64,000 nucleotides of DNA from Pseudomonadota bacterium (GTDB lineage: Bacteria > Pseudomonadota > Gammaproteobacteria > Steroidobacterales > Steroidobacteraceae): the NCBI GenBank assembly GCA_016704655.1, contig JADIZR010000012.1:107339-171338 (forward strand), written 5' to 3'. The notes under the pieces were generated by a model. That model was not told the DNA's origin, did not search any database, and saw only the letters and a program-made list of their open reading frames with translations. Below are positions 26,431 to 35,456 of this stretch, in pieces. How positions within the stretch are numbered: position 1 is the stretch's first letter; every line of letters starts with the position of its first letter. Position numbers and translations under genes: made by a program.

Positions 26431-27519
26431 TTATGAGGAGGCTGCGCGCTGCGCCTGGGCCCAGGCCAGGTCCGCGATCGAGTCGGTGAAGGTGGCGTAT
26501 TCACGGGCCCGCCCGCTGACGGCTGTTCCCCGCACCACCCGGCTCCGGATGCCGTGGAAGATGCCGGCCAGCCGGAACATGCCGAAGGCGAGGTAAAACT
26601 CGAGGTCGCGCGGATCCAGCCGGAAGCCGGTGACCTGCTCGTAGTGCGCCACGTACTCCGCTTCGGTCGGCAGGCCGAGCGCCGCCGCGTCGCGGTCGCC
26701 CAGCATCGGAATCGAAAGCGACGGCAACCGGTAGGCCATCAGGTGGTAGGCGAAGTCGGCGAGCGGATCGCCCAGCGACGAGAGTTCCCAGTCGAGGATG
26801 GCCACCACGCGCGGTTCGGTCGGATGGAATATCGCATTGTCCGCGCGATAGTCGCCGTGCACGACCGCGGCAGGCGGCTCCTGCGCCGGCATGTTGCGAG
26901 GCAGCCAGTCGATGACGCGCTCCATGGAGTCGATCCGACCACCCGCGGTGTCTTCCAGGTACTGCTTCGAGAACCGCGCGATCTGCCGGCTCAGGTACCC
27001 GGTGGGTTTGCCGTAATCACCGAGGTTCGCCGCCGCGGGACGCACCCGGTGCAGGCGCGCAAGGGCGTCACAGAGCGCCAGCGAATGTTCGCGTCGGTGT
27101 TCCTTTGCCACATCCGGAAATGCGGGATCCCAGAAAATGCGTCCCGCGACGTGATCCATCACGTAGAACCAGGTCCCGATCACGGATTCGTCGGTGCACA
27201 GGACATAAGTGCGCGGTACGGGCACGTCGGTGTGCTGACCGAGCGCGGTGATGACTTTGTATTCGCGATCGACCGCGTGGGCCGAAGCCAGCAACTGGCC
27301 CGGTGGCTTGCGACGGAGCACGTACTGCTGCGACGGCGTCGTCAGCAGGTACGTCGGATTCGACTGCCCGCCCTTGAACTGGCGTATCGACAACGGCCCC
27401 GCGAACCCACTTACGTGCGCCTCGAGGTACTGCTGCAGCCGATCGCAATCGATTTCGAGACCGGGACGCATCTCGGTCGTCGCGGCTTCGATCGTCGAGA
27501 CAGTCGTCGTTCCGGTCAT
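26431..27519 (-). CDS. ACAD10/11-type aminoglycoside-phosphotransferase-fold kinase
   Basis: 362 residues of the APH/choline-kinase superfamily. The catalytic loop VVHGDYRADNAIF (Brenner motif HxDxxxxN) and the DFG-equivalent ILDWELSSLGDP are intact. The closest architecture is the kinase domain of mammalian ACAD10/11 and its stand-alone bacterial relatives, which sit in acyl-CoA oxidation loci and are linked to 4-hydroxyacyl-CoA breakdown. The start at 27519 trims an N-terminal extension that would run into the hydratase gene. It is the last gene of the acyl-CoA island, transcribed toward lpxC. Confidence 0.85.
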   Translation of the reverse strand: MTGTTTVSTIEAATTEMRPGLEIDCDRLQQYLEAHVSGFAGPLSIRQFKGGQSNPTYLLTTPSQQYVLRRKPPGQLLASAHAVDREYKVITALGQHTDVPVPRTYVLCTDESVIGTWFYVMDHVAGRIFWDPAFPDVAKEHRREHSLALCDALARLHRVRPAAANLGDYGKPTGYLSRQIARFSKQYLEDTAGGRIDSMERVIDWLPRNMPAQEPPAAVVHGDYRADNAIFHPTEPRVVAILDWELSSLGDPLADFAYHLMAYRLPSLSIPMLGDRDAAALGLPTEAEYVAHYEQVTGFRLDPRDLEFYLAFGMFRLAGIFHGIRSRVVRGTAVSGRAREYATFTDSIADLAWAQAQRAASS

Positions 27520-27547
27520 GCGCTCACCCCGCGACCACTGCCGGTCG

Positions 27548-28324
27548 TCACTTGCCCGAGAATTTCGGCGTGCGCTTCTCGCGGAACGCGGCAACGCCCT
27601 CGGCGAAGTCCTGGCTCTCGATGCACGGCGCCTGCAACCTGGCCTCGGCACGGATCGTCTGCTCGTAACCCATGTCGGGCGCGCTGCGCAGCAGCTGCTT
27701 CATGTAGCCGAGCGCGATCGGCGCCGCATCGCACAACTGTTCGGCCCAGGCGACTGCCGCTGTCACGACCTGGTCGTCCGGCACGACACGATTGACGAGG
27801 TTCCATTCCAGGCACTGCGCCGCCGGCACACGTTCGCCGCTGATGGCGAGTTCGAACGCGCGCCGGTGGCCGACGCGTTCGGTGAGCAGCCAGGTGAGAC
27901 CGCCGTCGGGCACGAGGCCGATCTTCGCGAACGGAACCTGGAAGAACGCGCCCTCGCCCATCACGACCAGGTCGCAGACGAGTGCGAATGAACCGCCGAT
28001 GCCGGTGGCGAAACCGTTCACCGCCGCGATCACGGGCTTCGGCATGCGGGCGATCTCCCGCAGCGCAGCGCCGTATTCTTCGTTGAGCTGACGCTCGACC
28101 TCGGCGCCCGTCGTCATGGGCTCGGCCTTGAGATCGGCACCCGCGCTGAAACCTCGACCGGCACCCGTCAGCACGACAGCGCGGACGGAATCGTCGGCCG
28201 CCACGGCCTGCAGTTCCTTATTCAAGGCATTGCGCAGGCCCGTCGTGAAGCCGTTCAGCGATTCAGGCCTGTTCATCGTGACGACCGCGACACGACCGCG
28301 GCGTTCGACCAGCACTTCACCCAT
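27548..28324 (-). CDS. Enoyl-CoA hydratase/isomerase family protein
   Basis: 258-residue crotonase-fold protein. The oxyanion-hole segments GFSAGADLK and NGFATGIGGSFALVCD are present. The position of the usual second catalytic Glu shows PFAKIGLVPDGG, so hydratase versus isomerase activity is uncertain. The start is supported by a GAGGAG ribosome site 9-14 bp upstream. It lies between the FadJ-like and kinase genes. Confidence 0.88.
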   Translation of the reverse strand: MGEVLVERRGRVAVVTMNRPESLNGFTTGLRNALNKELQAVAADDSVRAVVLTGAGRGFSAGADLKAEPMTTGAEVERQLNEEYGAALREIARMPKPVIAAVNGFATGIGGSFALVCDLVVMGEGAFFQVPFAKIGLVPDGGLTWLLTERVGHRRAFELAISGERVPAAQCLEWNLVNRVVPDDQVVTAAVAWAEQLCDAAPIALGYMKQLLRSAPDMGYEQTIRAEARLQAPCIESQDFAEGVAAFREKRTPKFSGK

Positions 28325-30515
28325 GGTGACTCGATCTCCTCACGAAGCCTTGGCTGCGGCCCTGGCGCTGCGCCGTCATAGTACGTCCCGCCCGACTGCG
28401 CGCGCGCCAGCAAGCCCTTGGTCGGCCTGAATCGCTCGCCGTAAGCCCGCGCGAGGCGTTTGCACTCGGCCACGAATTTTTCGGGGCCGATCGTATCGAT
28501 GTACGAGAGCGTGCCGCCCGTATAGGCCGGGAAACCCCAACCGAGGATCGAACCCAAGTCGGCTTCGGGCACGCTCCTCAGCACGCCTTCCTCGAAACAG
28601 CGCGCCGTCTCGAGTGCCTGGACGTACAGCAGGCGGGTCTTGAGTTCCTCGATGCCCGGCTGAACTTCGAGTCGCGGATACTCGTTCGCGAGCCCGGTCC
28701 AAAGGACCTTCTTGCCACCCTGCGGATAGTCGTAGAAGCCTGCGCCGCTCTTGCGGCCGAGGCGCCGCAGGTCTTCGACGAAGTGTTGCACGACCGGCCA
28801 GCTGACTGGCTCCCTGTACCTGGCGCCGAGATCCTCACGCGACTGCTGCATGACCTTGTAGGCGAGTTCGAGGCTCACTTCGTCGCTCACGGCAAGCGGG
28901 CCGACCGGCATGCCGGCGAGCTTGCCCGCGCTTTCGATCAGTTGCGGGTCGATGCCTTCGGCCAGCATCTTCGCACCTTCGGCGGTGTAGGTGCCGAAGC
29001 AGCGGCTGGTGTAGAAGCCGCGGCTGTCGTTGACGACGATCGGCGTCTTCCTGAGCTGGCCGACGTAGTCGAGCGCGCGCGCGATCGCTTCGTCGCTCGT
29101 CTGCTTGCCGACGATGATCTCCACCAGCATCATCTTCTCGACCGGCGAGAAGAAGTGAATGCCGATGAAACTCTTCGGCCGCTTCGACGCCTTGGCGAGG
29201 CCGGTGATCGGCAGGGTCGAGGTGTTGCTGGCGAACACGGCAGTTTTCGGGATGACGGCCTCGGCCTTCGCGGTGACGTCGGCCTTGATGCCACGGTGCT
29301 CGAACACCGCTTCGATCACCAGGTCGGCGCCCTCGAGCTGCGCATAGTCAGTCGTCGGCCTGATGCGTGCGAGCACGGCCTCAGCCTGCTCCTGGTGCGG
29401 CGGCCCTTCTCGACGTCCTTTGCCAGCAGCTTCGCGGAATAGGCCTTGCCTTGCTCCGCCTGCTCGGCCGTCGAGTCGATCAGGATCACTTCCATGCCCT
29501 GCATTGCTGAAACGTAGGCTACACCCGCTCCCATCATGCCGGCACCGAGCACGCCGAGCTTCGTCACCTTCGACTTCGGCACGTCCACCGGGCGCACCGA
29601 AAGCTTGTCGGCATTGCCCTTGTTCACGAACATCGTGCGGATCAGGTTGCGCGAGACCGGGCCGGTCACGAGCGTCGCGAAATACTTGGACTCGACCTCG
29701 AGGCCCTTCTCGATCGGCAGCAGCGTGCCTTCATAGACGCACGAGAGAATCGCAGCGGGTGCCGGATAGTTGTGCAGCGTCTTCCTGGCGACGAGCGCCG
29801 TGGCCCCCATGAACGTCTGCGTGGTGCCTGCGCTGGCAAACGCCACGCCGCCCGGCACGCGATAGCCCTTCTGGTCCCACGGCTGCACCGTCACCGGCGC
29901 ACCCATGAGCCAGCGCTTCGCGGCGGCGATCAGCTCGCCCGCCGGCACGACTTCGTGCACCAGGCCCAGCTTCTTCGCTTCGGCGGCCGCGATGTTGCCG
30001 CCTTCGAGCAGGTACGGCAGTGCTTGCGCCACGCCGATCAGGCGCGGCATGCGCTGCGTGCCGCCGCCGCCCGGCAGCAGGCCGACTTTGACCTCCGGCA
30101 GGCCGACGAACGCCTTCGGGTCATCCGCAATCACCCGGTAATGACACGCGAGGCACACTTCGAAGCCGCCGCCCAGCGCGAGGCCGTTGATGGCCGCCAC
30201 GAACGGCTTGCCGCAGGTTTCGATCCGGCGCAGCAGGCGGCCCAGGCCAGCGAAATTCTCGTACACCTGCACTGGCGTGAGCTGCGGGCCGAAGCTGCGC
30301 AGGAACTCGGTGAGGTCGTAGCCGGCGAGGAAGCTCGGCTTGCCCGACGTGATGATCGCGCCGCGGATGGTCGCATCGGCAACGACTTTATCGACGATCG
30401 CAGCCAGTTCGGCTTCGACCTCGGGACCGAGCACGTTCATCGAACGTCCCGGGCTGTCCATCGTGATCAGGGCGATGCCGTCGGCATCGACGGTCAGATT
30501 GAAGTGCTTGGACAT
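28273..30515 (-). pseudogene. fadJ: FadJ-like trifunctional fatty-acid oxidation protein, frameshifted as sequenced
   Basis: Starts MSKHFNLTVDADGIALITMDSP at 30515. The N-terminal crotonase domain has NGLALGGGFEVCLACHY and the catalytic GLPEVKVGLLPGGGGTQ. A linker leads to the NAD-binding domain (LGVLGAGMMGAG) and the 3-hydroxyacyl-CoA dehydrogenase C-domain. At about 29394 the frame breaks: adding one G to a GG pair on the plus strand restores RRTQEQAEAVLARIRPTTDY. The remaining frame runs to 28273, overlapping the hydratase by 52 bp; an alternative end at TGA 28340-28342 in another frame (…RAAAKAS) would leave a normal 15-bp gap and hints at a second small error. It would perform hydration and dehydrogenation in beta-oxidation with the adjacent thiolase. 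Confidence 0.88.
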
Positions 30516-30542
30516 ACTGCTGGTTCCTGGTCGGTCGGCGCG

Positions 30543-31749
30543 TCAGACGCGCTCGATGATGGTGGCCGTACCCATGCCCGCGCCCACGCAAAGCGTGATC
30601 AGCGCGGTAGTGAGGTTACGGCGTTCGAGTTCGTCGAGGACGGTACCCGTGATGATCGCTCCGGTGGCGCCCAGCGGGTGACCCATGGCGATGGCGCCGC
30701 CGTTCACGTTGACCTTTTCGTGCGGCACGTCCATCGCGCGCATGAAGCGCAGCACGACGGAGGCGAACGCCTCGTTGACCTCGAACAGGTCGATGTCCTT
30801 CACGGACATGCGGGCGCGCTGCAGCAGCTTCTGCGTCACGATCGCAGGGCCGGTGAGCATGATCGTGGGCTCGCTGCCGATCGACGTGAACGCACGGATG
30901 CGTGCACGCGGCTTGAGGCCAGCCTTGCCGCCAAAACGCCTGCTGCCGACCAGCACGCCCGCGGCGCCGTCGACGATGCCGCTCGAGTTGGCGGCCGTGT
31001 GCACGTGGTTGATGGAATCGACTTGCGGGTACTTCATCTGCGCGACGGCATCGAAACCACCCTGCTCGCCCATGGCGGCGAACGCGGGCTTGAGCGCGGC
31101 CAGGCCTGCCAGCGTGGCATCCGGGCGCATGTGTTCGTCGCGGTCCAGCATGACGCGGCCGAGGATGTCCCGGACCGGCACGATCGACCTGGCGAAGCGA
31201 CCCTCAGCCCAGGCAGCCGCTGCACGACGCTGGCTCTCGACGGCGTATGCGTCGACGGTTTCGCGCGAAGCCATCGAGCGTCGCAATCAGGTCCGCGCCC
31301 ACGCCCTGCGGCACGAAGTACGTGCTGTAGGCGATGGCGGGATCGGCTGCCCACGCGCCACCGTCGGCGCCGATCGGCACGCGCGACATCGACTCGACGC
31401 CACCCGCCACCACGGCCTGCGACTGGCCGGACATCACCTGCGCAGCGGCATTGTTGATGGCTTCGAGACCCGAGGCACAGAAGCGGTTCAGCTGCTGGCC
31501 CGGCACGGATTCGGCGTAACCGGCGACGAGCGTCGCCACGCGTGCAATGTTGGCGCCCTGCTCCCCGATCGGCGAGACGCAACCGAACACCACATCGTCG
31601 AGCAAGCTCGTGTCGAGGCTGCTGCGATCGCGCACGGCCTGCAGCGTCTGCGCGGCGAGCTGCATCGGGGTGGTGCTGTGGAGCGCACCGTCGGGCTTGC
31701 CGCGGCCTCGCGGCGTGCGGACGTGGTCGTAGATGAAGGCGTCGGCCAT
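30543..31749 (-). pseudogene. Acetyl-CoA acyltransferase (thiolase), frameshifted as sequenced
   Basis: The thiolytic partner of the FadJ-like protein, 27 bp upstream of it. The start is MADAFIYDHVRTPRGRG at 31749. The nucleophile Cys (RFCASGLEAIN), GGVESMSR, the His motif (NGGAIAMGHPLGATGA) and the final Cys (CVGAGMG) are all present. The frame breaks at about 31268-31276, where a two-base loss within a GCGCGC-type run explains LDGF(A/S)RETVDAY. With two bases restored the protein is 402 residues, a normal length. The catalytic residues are split between the two frames, so as written neither half would work. Confidence 0.9.
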
Positions 31750-31897
31750 GCGTGTGACTCCGGTCAGGCCGCGCGGGCGATCACGCTTCGCGTGGCAGTT
31801 CTTCGAAACCTGCGGGTTGGGGCGGGCCCGTGGCAGGGGCCCGTCCAGCATCATAAAGGACTGGTCAGCGGAACGTCAGCCTGGCCGCGTGCCGCAA

Positions 31898-33040
31898 CTA
31901 GGCCAGGCCGCCGGCTGCGCGCAGTTGCTCGATTTCCGTTGCAGTGAATCCGGCTTCGGCCAGGACCTCATCGCTGTCGGCGCCCGCCGGATGCGGCGCC
32001 TGCACCGGTGCAGCGGTGGAGCGGCTGAACCGCGGCGCCGGCGCATGCTGTTCGACGCCATTCACCGTGATGAAGCTGCCGCGCGCGACATTGTGCGGAT
32101 GCCGCGCGGCCTCGCCGAGACTGAGTACAGGTGCTACACACGCGTCGGTGCCTTCGAAGATGGCGGCCCACTCATCGCGCGTCTTCGTCCGTACCGCCGC
32201 GGCAATGGCTGCCTCCGCTTCAGGCCAGTGCCTGCGGCTCCGCGGGTAACCCGCCGCGAGAAATTTCCTGTCGACGCCGAGCTTCTCGATCAGCAGCGCG
32301 TAGAACTGCGGCTCGATCGAGCCGATCGCCAGGTACTTGCCATCGCTGGTCTCGAAGGTGCCGTAATATGGTGCGGCGCCCGCCAGCATCAGTTCACCCG
32401 TCGCGTCGCTAAAGTTCGGGTCGGAGGCGCGCTCGGAGAAAGACATGCCGAGCAGCGCGATCGCGCCGTCCGTCATCGCCGCATCGATCACCTGGCCTTT
32501 GCCCGAGCGCGAGGCTTCCAGCAGGGCCGCTAGAAGCCCGGCGAGCAGCATCATGCCGCCCCCGCCAAAATCGGCGACGAGATTCAGTGGCGGAACCGGC
32601 TTGCGGCCGGCTTCGCCGATCAGGTGCAGCGCGCCGGTAAGCGCGAGGTAGTTGATGTCGTGCCCCGCCGACTGCGCGAGGGGTCCGGACTGGCCCCAGC
32701 CCGTCATGCGCCCGTAGACGAGCTTCGGATTGCGCGCGAAACAGACGTCCGGCCCCACGCCGAGACGCTCGGCGACGCCGGGCCGGAAGCCTTCGATCAA
32801 GGCATCCGCGCCGTCGATGAGCCGCAGCAGCGCCGCTATTCCCGCAGGACTCTTCAGGTTGAGCGCGATCGACCGACGGTTGCGCAGCAAGGTGTCGACC
32901 GGAGCGGCTGCCGCGGGTTGCGCCGAGGCACGGTCGACGCGGATGACCGTCGCACCCATGTCGGCCAGCATCATGGCGCAGAACGGCGCTGGACCCAGTC
33001 CTGCGAGTTCGATGATCCGGATTCCCTGCAGCGGTCCCAT
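31898..33040 (-). CDS. Alpha-methylacyl-CoA racemase-like CaiB/BaiF protein
   Basis: 380-residue family III CoA-transferase-fold protein. The N-terminus MGPLQGIRIIELAGLGPAPFCAMMLADMGA matches the Amacr branch, as do the later VDAAMTDGA-type segment (with catalytic Asp) and NYLALTGAL. Racemases of this type equilibrate 2R/2S-methyl branched acyl-CoAs so that they can enter beta-oxidation (pristanate, sterol and bile-acid side chains). It is divergent from the second CaiB gene across 108 bp. Confidence 0.88.
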   Translation of the reverse strand: MGPLQGIRIIELAGLGPAPFCAMMLADMGATVIRVDRASAQPAAAAPVDTLLRNRRSIALNLKSPAGIAALLRLIDGADALIEGFRPGVAERLGVGPDVCFARNPKLVYGRMTGWGQSGPLAQSAGHDINYLALTGALHLIGEAGRKPVPPLNLVADFGGGGMMLLAGLLAALLEASRSGKGQVIDAAMTDGAIALLGMSFSERASDPNFSDATGELMLAGAAPYYGTFETSDGKYLAIGSIEPQFYALLIEKLGVDRKFLAAGYPRSRRHWPEAEAAIAAAVRTKTRDEWAAIFEGTDACVAPVLSLGEAARHPHNVARGSFITVNGVEQHAPAPRFSRSTAAPVQAPHPAGADSDEVLAEAGFTATEIEQLRAAGGLA

Positions 33041-33148
33041 GCGTTCGAACCTCACGATGTATTTGCGAGCGACCGCCTTCCTACCATTGGCGCGCCTGCG
33101 AGGGAAGCATATCCTGCGCGGGCTTGCGCACACTGCCGGGTAATATCG

Positions 33149-34354
33149 ATGCTGCCTCTGCTGCAGGGAATTCGCGTCCTCGACTTCACGACGATCGTGC
33201 TCGGTCCCTATGCGACGCAGACACTCGGTGATCTGGGGGCGGACATCGTCAAGATCGAGCCGTTGCAGGGCGACCTCTTTCGCACGGTGCGCCCGGGCCG
33301 ATCGCGCTCGATGGGCGCGGGCTTCATGGGCTTCAATCGCAACAAGCGCTCGCTCGCGATCGACCTGAAGCGACCGGAGTCGCGCGCGGTACTGGCGCGC
33401 CTCGTCAGCAGCGCGGATGCCGTCGTGCACAACATGCGACCGAAAGCCGCCGAGCCGCTGGGTCTCAACTACGAGCAGCTCGCGCGCATCAAGCCCGACC
33501 TGGTCTACGCGTTCGCGGCGGGCTACGACCAGAGCGGTCCGAACGCCAACGAGCCTGCGTACGACGACATCGTCCAGGCGGCCGCCGGCGTCGCCGCCTT
33601 GAACGCGAATGCCCAGGGCGAGCCGCGGTACCTCGCGACGATCCTCTGCGACAAGGTCGGCGGCCTGCACCTTGCCATCGCGGTGGCGACGGGCCTGGCG
33701 CACCGCGCCCGCACCGGCCAGGGCTGCTGCATCGAAGCGCCCATGTTTGAAAGCACGGTCGCTTTCCTGCTGTCGGAGCAGCTGGGCGGCGAAACGTTCG
33801 TGCCCGCTCTCGGGCCGACAGGCTACGATCGCCTGGCCGCACCGAATCGCAAACCGTACCGCACGCAGGACGGCTTCATGGCGATCCTGCCGTACAACGG
33901 CACGCACTGGGCGGCGTTCTTCGAGATCATTGGACGCTCCGAATTCGCGCATTCGCCGCAGGTGCAGGATCCGGTGCTGCGCAGCCAGAGCGTGGATTCG
34001 CTGTATGCGATCATCGCCGACGTGGCGCCCACGCGCACGACGGCGGCGTGGCTCGCGTCATTGCGTGCCGCCGACATTCCCTGTGCCCGGGTCACTTCGA
34101 TCGGCGAACTGCTGCAGGACCCGCACCTGCTCGCGACGGGATTCTTCCGGGAATACGATCATCCGACCGAAGGACGCCTGCGTGCACCGCGGTCGCCCTT
34201 CCGCTGGCATGGCGGGACGGAGGCTGCGGACCGGCACGCACCGCGCCCTGGTGGCGACAGCCGCTCGGTCCTGACAGAAGCAGGATTCGCAGGCGAGGAA
34301 ATCGATCGGCTCGCGGCCGCTGGCGTCATTCGCGTCGACACCGGCAGTGAATAG
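33149..34354 (+). CDS. CaiB/BaiF (family III) CoA transferase
   Basis: 401 residues. The start GIRVLDFTTIVLGPYATQTLGDLGADIVKIE is diagnostic, and the catalytic Asp region has diverged to CCIEAPMFES, where an Asp would normally sit near the E; this weakens a claim of active CoA transfer. The long open frame upstream is antisense to the racemase, so the ATG at 33149 is chosen. Its stop TAG is inside the first heptamer of the repeat array that follows. Confidence 0.87.
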   Translation: MLPLLQGIRVLDFTTIVLGPYATQTLGDLGADIVKIEPLQGDLFRTVRPGRSRSMGAGFMGFNRNKRSLAIDLKRPESRAVLARLVSSADAVVHNMRPKAAEPLGLNYEQLARIKPDLVYAFAAGYDQSGPNANEPAYDDIVQAAAGVAALNANAQGEPRYLATILCDKVGGLHLAIAVATGLAHRARTGQGCCIEAPMFESTVAFLLSEQLGGETFVPALGPTGYDRLAAPNRKPYRTQDGFMAILPYNGTHWAAFFEIIGRSEFAHSPQVQDPVLRSQSVDSLYAIIADVAPTRTTAAWLASLRAADIPCARVTSIGELLQDPHLLATGFFREYDHPTEGRLRAPRSPFRWHGGTEAADRHAPRPGGDSRSVLTEAGFAGEEIDRLAAAGVIRVDTGSE

Positions 34355-34423
34355 TGATTAGTGAATAGTGATTAGTGATTAGTGAATAGTGATTAGTGAA
34401 TAGTGATTAGTGATTAGTGATTA
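34347..34423 (+). repeat. (GTGATTA/GTGAATA)11 heptamer array
   Basis: Eleven contiguous perfect heptamers (seven GTGATTA, four GTGAATA) ending in GTCGGA. It overlaps the CaiB stop codon. Inverted partner at 34469-34496. Confidence 0.95.
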
Positions 34424-34468
34424 GTCGGAGGTGCAGTGGGTCCCTGCGGTTGCGGCCGCTCGTCTGAC

Positions 34469-34496
34469 GAATCACTAATCACTAATCACTAATCAC
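34469..34496 (-). repeat. Inverted heptamer array near a convergent stop
   Basis: One GAATCAC and three TAATCAC units preceded by TCTGAC, i.e. the reverse complement of the neighbouring array with its GTCAGA boundary. It ends 10 bp before the stop of the DinB-like gene. Confidence 0.93.
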
Positions 34497-34506
34497 TTCT
34501 TCCTGG

Positions 34507-35346
34507 TCACCACGAACTGTTGTAACGACTCTGCTTGAACCGTGTGCCGGGAGCGGGCGGATGCTCAAGCGGACCCGCGAAGCACTGCGCGCTGGCCAGC
34601 CATTGCCGCGCGATTTCGCCCGTCACCACCAGGTTGGTGTCGAGCACGTTGCGCGTCTGCGTGACGACGCGACAGAACTCTACCGCGCTGCCCTCGACGC
34701 GTTCCGCGGTGGAAGGCTCGTTCCACTCCCACAGCGCGCCTGACGGACTCGTCAAGCGCACGTAGGGCTTCACTGCAGGCAATTCACGACGGTTGACTGT
34801 GAACGTCCAGCCAAAGGTGTTGACGCCCATCACCGCGATGTTGCGCACCCGATCGTGCTCGGCGCGATCGATGCCGAGTGCGTCGAAGATCGCCTGCCCG
34901 TGCGCCCAGGTCTCCATCTGCCGGGCACTCATGAACGACCGGGCGCTCATGTCGGGACCGGCCCAGGCCAGGCGGTGGCCTGGCTCGAAAGCGGCATAGA
35001 TTTCGGCCAGCCGCTGGTACTGGGCGCGCCAGCGCTCGAGCAGCGCGTAGCCCGCGCAGCCCTGCAGCCAGCGCCTCGAATAGTCGATCAGCGAGACGCC
35101 GTTGGTACCCGCCTGGAAAATATCGCGGAACAACGCCTGGACTTCGTCGCGACTGCGCGCGGCGATCTCCGCGGCGTGATCGAAACAGTAGAGGTGCCCG
35201 AGGACGTCGTCGAACGTCCAGCCCTTGAACTGCGTCGGCTCGGCCCAGGCTTCGGCCGGCGCGTTCTCGAGCGCCGCACGCAGCGCATCGCATTCGTCGC
35301 GGAAGTCGAGCGCCTGATCCAGGCCGACGGTGCTGCTGGCACCCAT
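34507..35346 (-). CDS. DinB/maleylpyruvate-isomerase-fold protein (TIGR03084-like)
   Basis: 279 residues. The N-terminal four-helix segment (ALRAALENAPAEAWAEPTQFKGWTFDDVLGHLY) with His in the GHLYCFDH region, and a second His-containing motif near METWAHGQ, fit the metal-binding DinB_2/mycothiol-dependent isomerase N-terminal fold. Stand-alone members of this family turn up in acyl-CoA degradation loci. Function unknown. It is the boundary gene of the acyl-CoA island before ftsZ. Confidence 0.78.
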   Translation of the reverse strand: MGASSTVGLDQALDFRDECDALRAALENAPAEAWAEPTQFKGWTFDDVLGHLYCFDHAAEIAARSRDEVQALFRDIFQAGTNGVSLIDYSRRWLQGCAGYALLERWRAQYQRLAEIYAAFEPGHRLAWAGPDMSARSFMSARQMETWAHGQAIFDALGIDRAEHDRVRNIAVMGVNTFGWTFTVNRRELPAVKPYVRLTSPSGALWEWNEPSTAERVEGSAVEFCRVVTQTRNVLDTNLVVTGEIARQWLASAQCFAGPLEHPPAPGTRFKQSRYNSSW

Positions 35347-35421
35347 CTTTGTTCACCTTGCAACCGATGGACAGAACCAGGCGGAGGCCCGGAGCAGGGA
35401 ACCTCCACCTGGACTCTGCAT

Positions 35422-35448
35422 GCCTTTCCCGAGGCTGGCGGGAAAGGC
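35422..35448 (-). terminator. Hairpin downstream of ftsZ
   Basis: A 10-bp perfect stem (GCCTTTCCCG / CGGGAAAGGC) with a 7-nt loop starts 8 bp after the ftsZ stop. It lacks a T-tract, so a Rho-independent role is uncertain; it may stabilise the dcw mRNA 3' end. Confidence 0.5.
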
Positions 35449-35456
35449 CGTCGTCG

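Noticed and set aside
32624..33148. N-terminal extension of the CaiB-type CoA transferase
   Set aside because: It lies antisense to the racemase gene; the family N-terminus starts at 33149.
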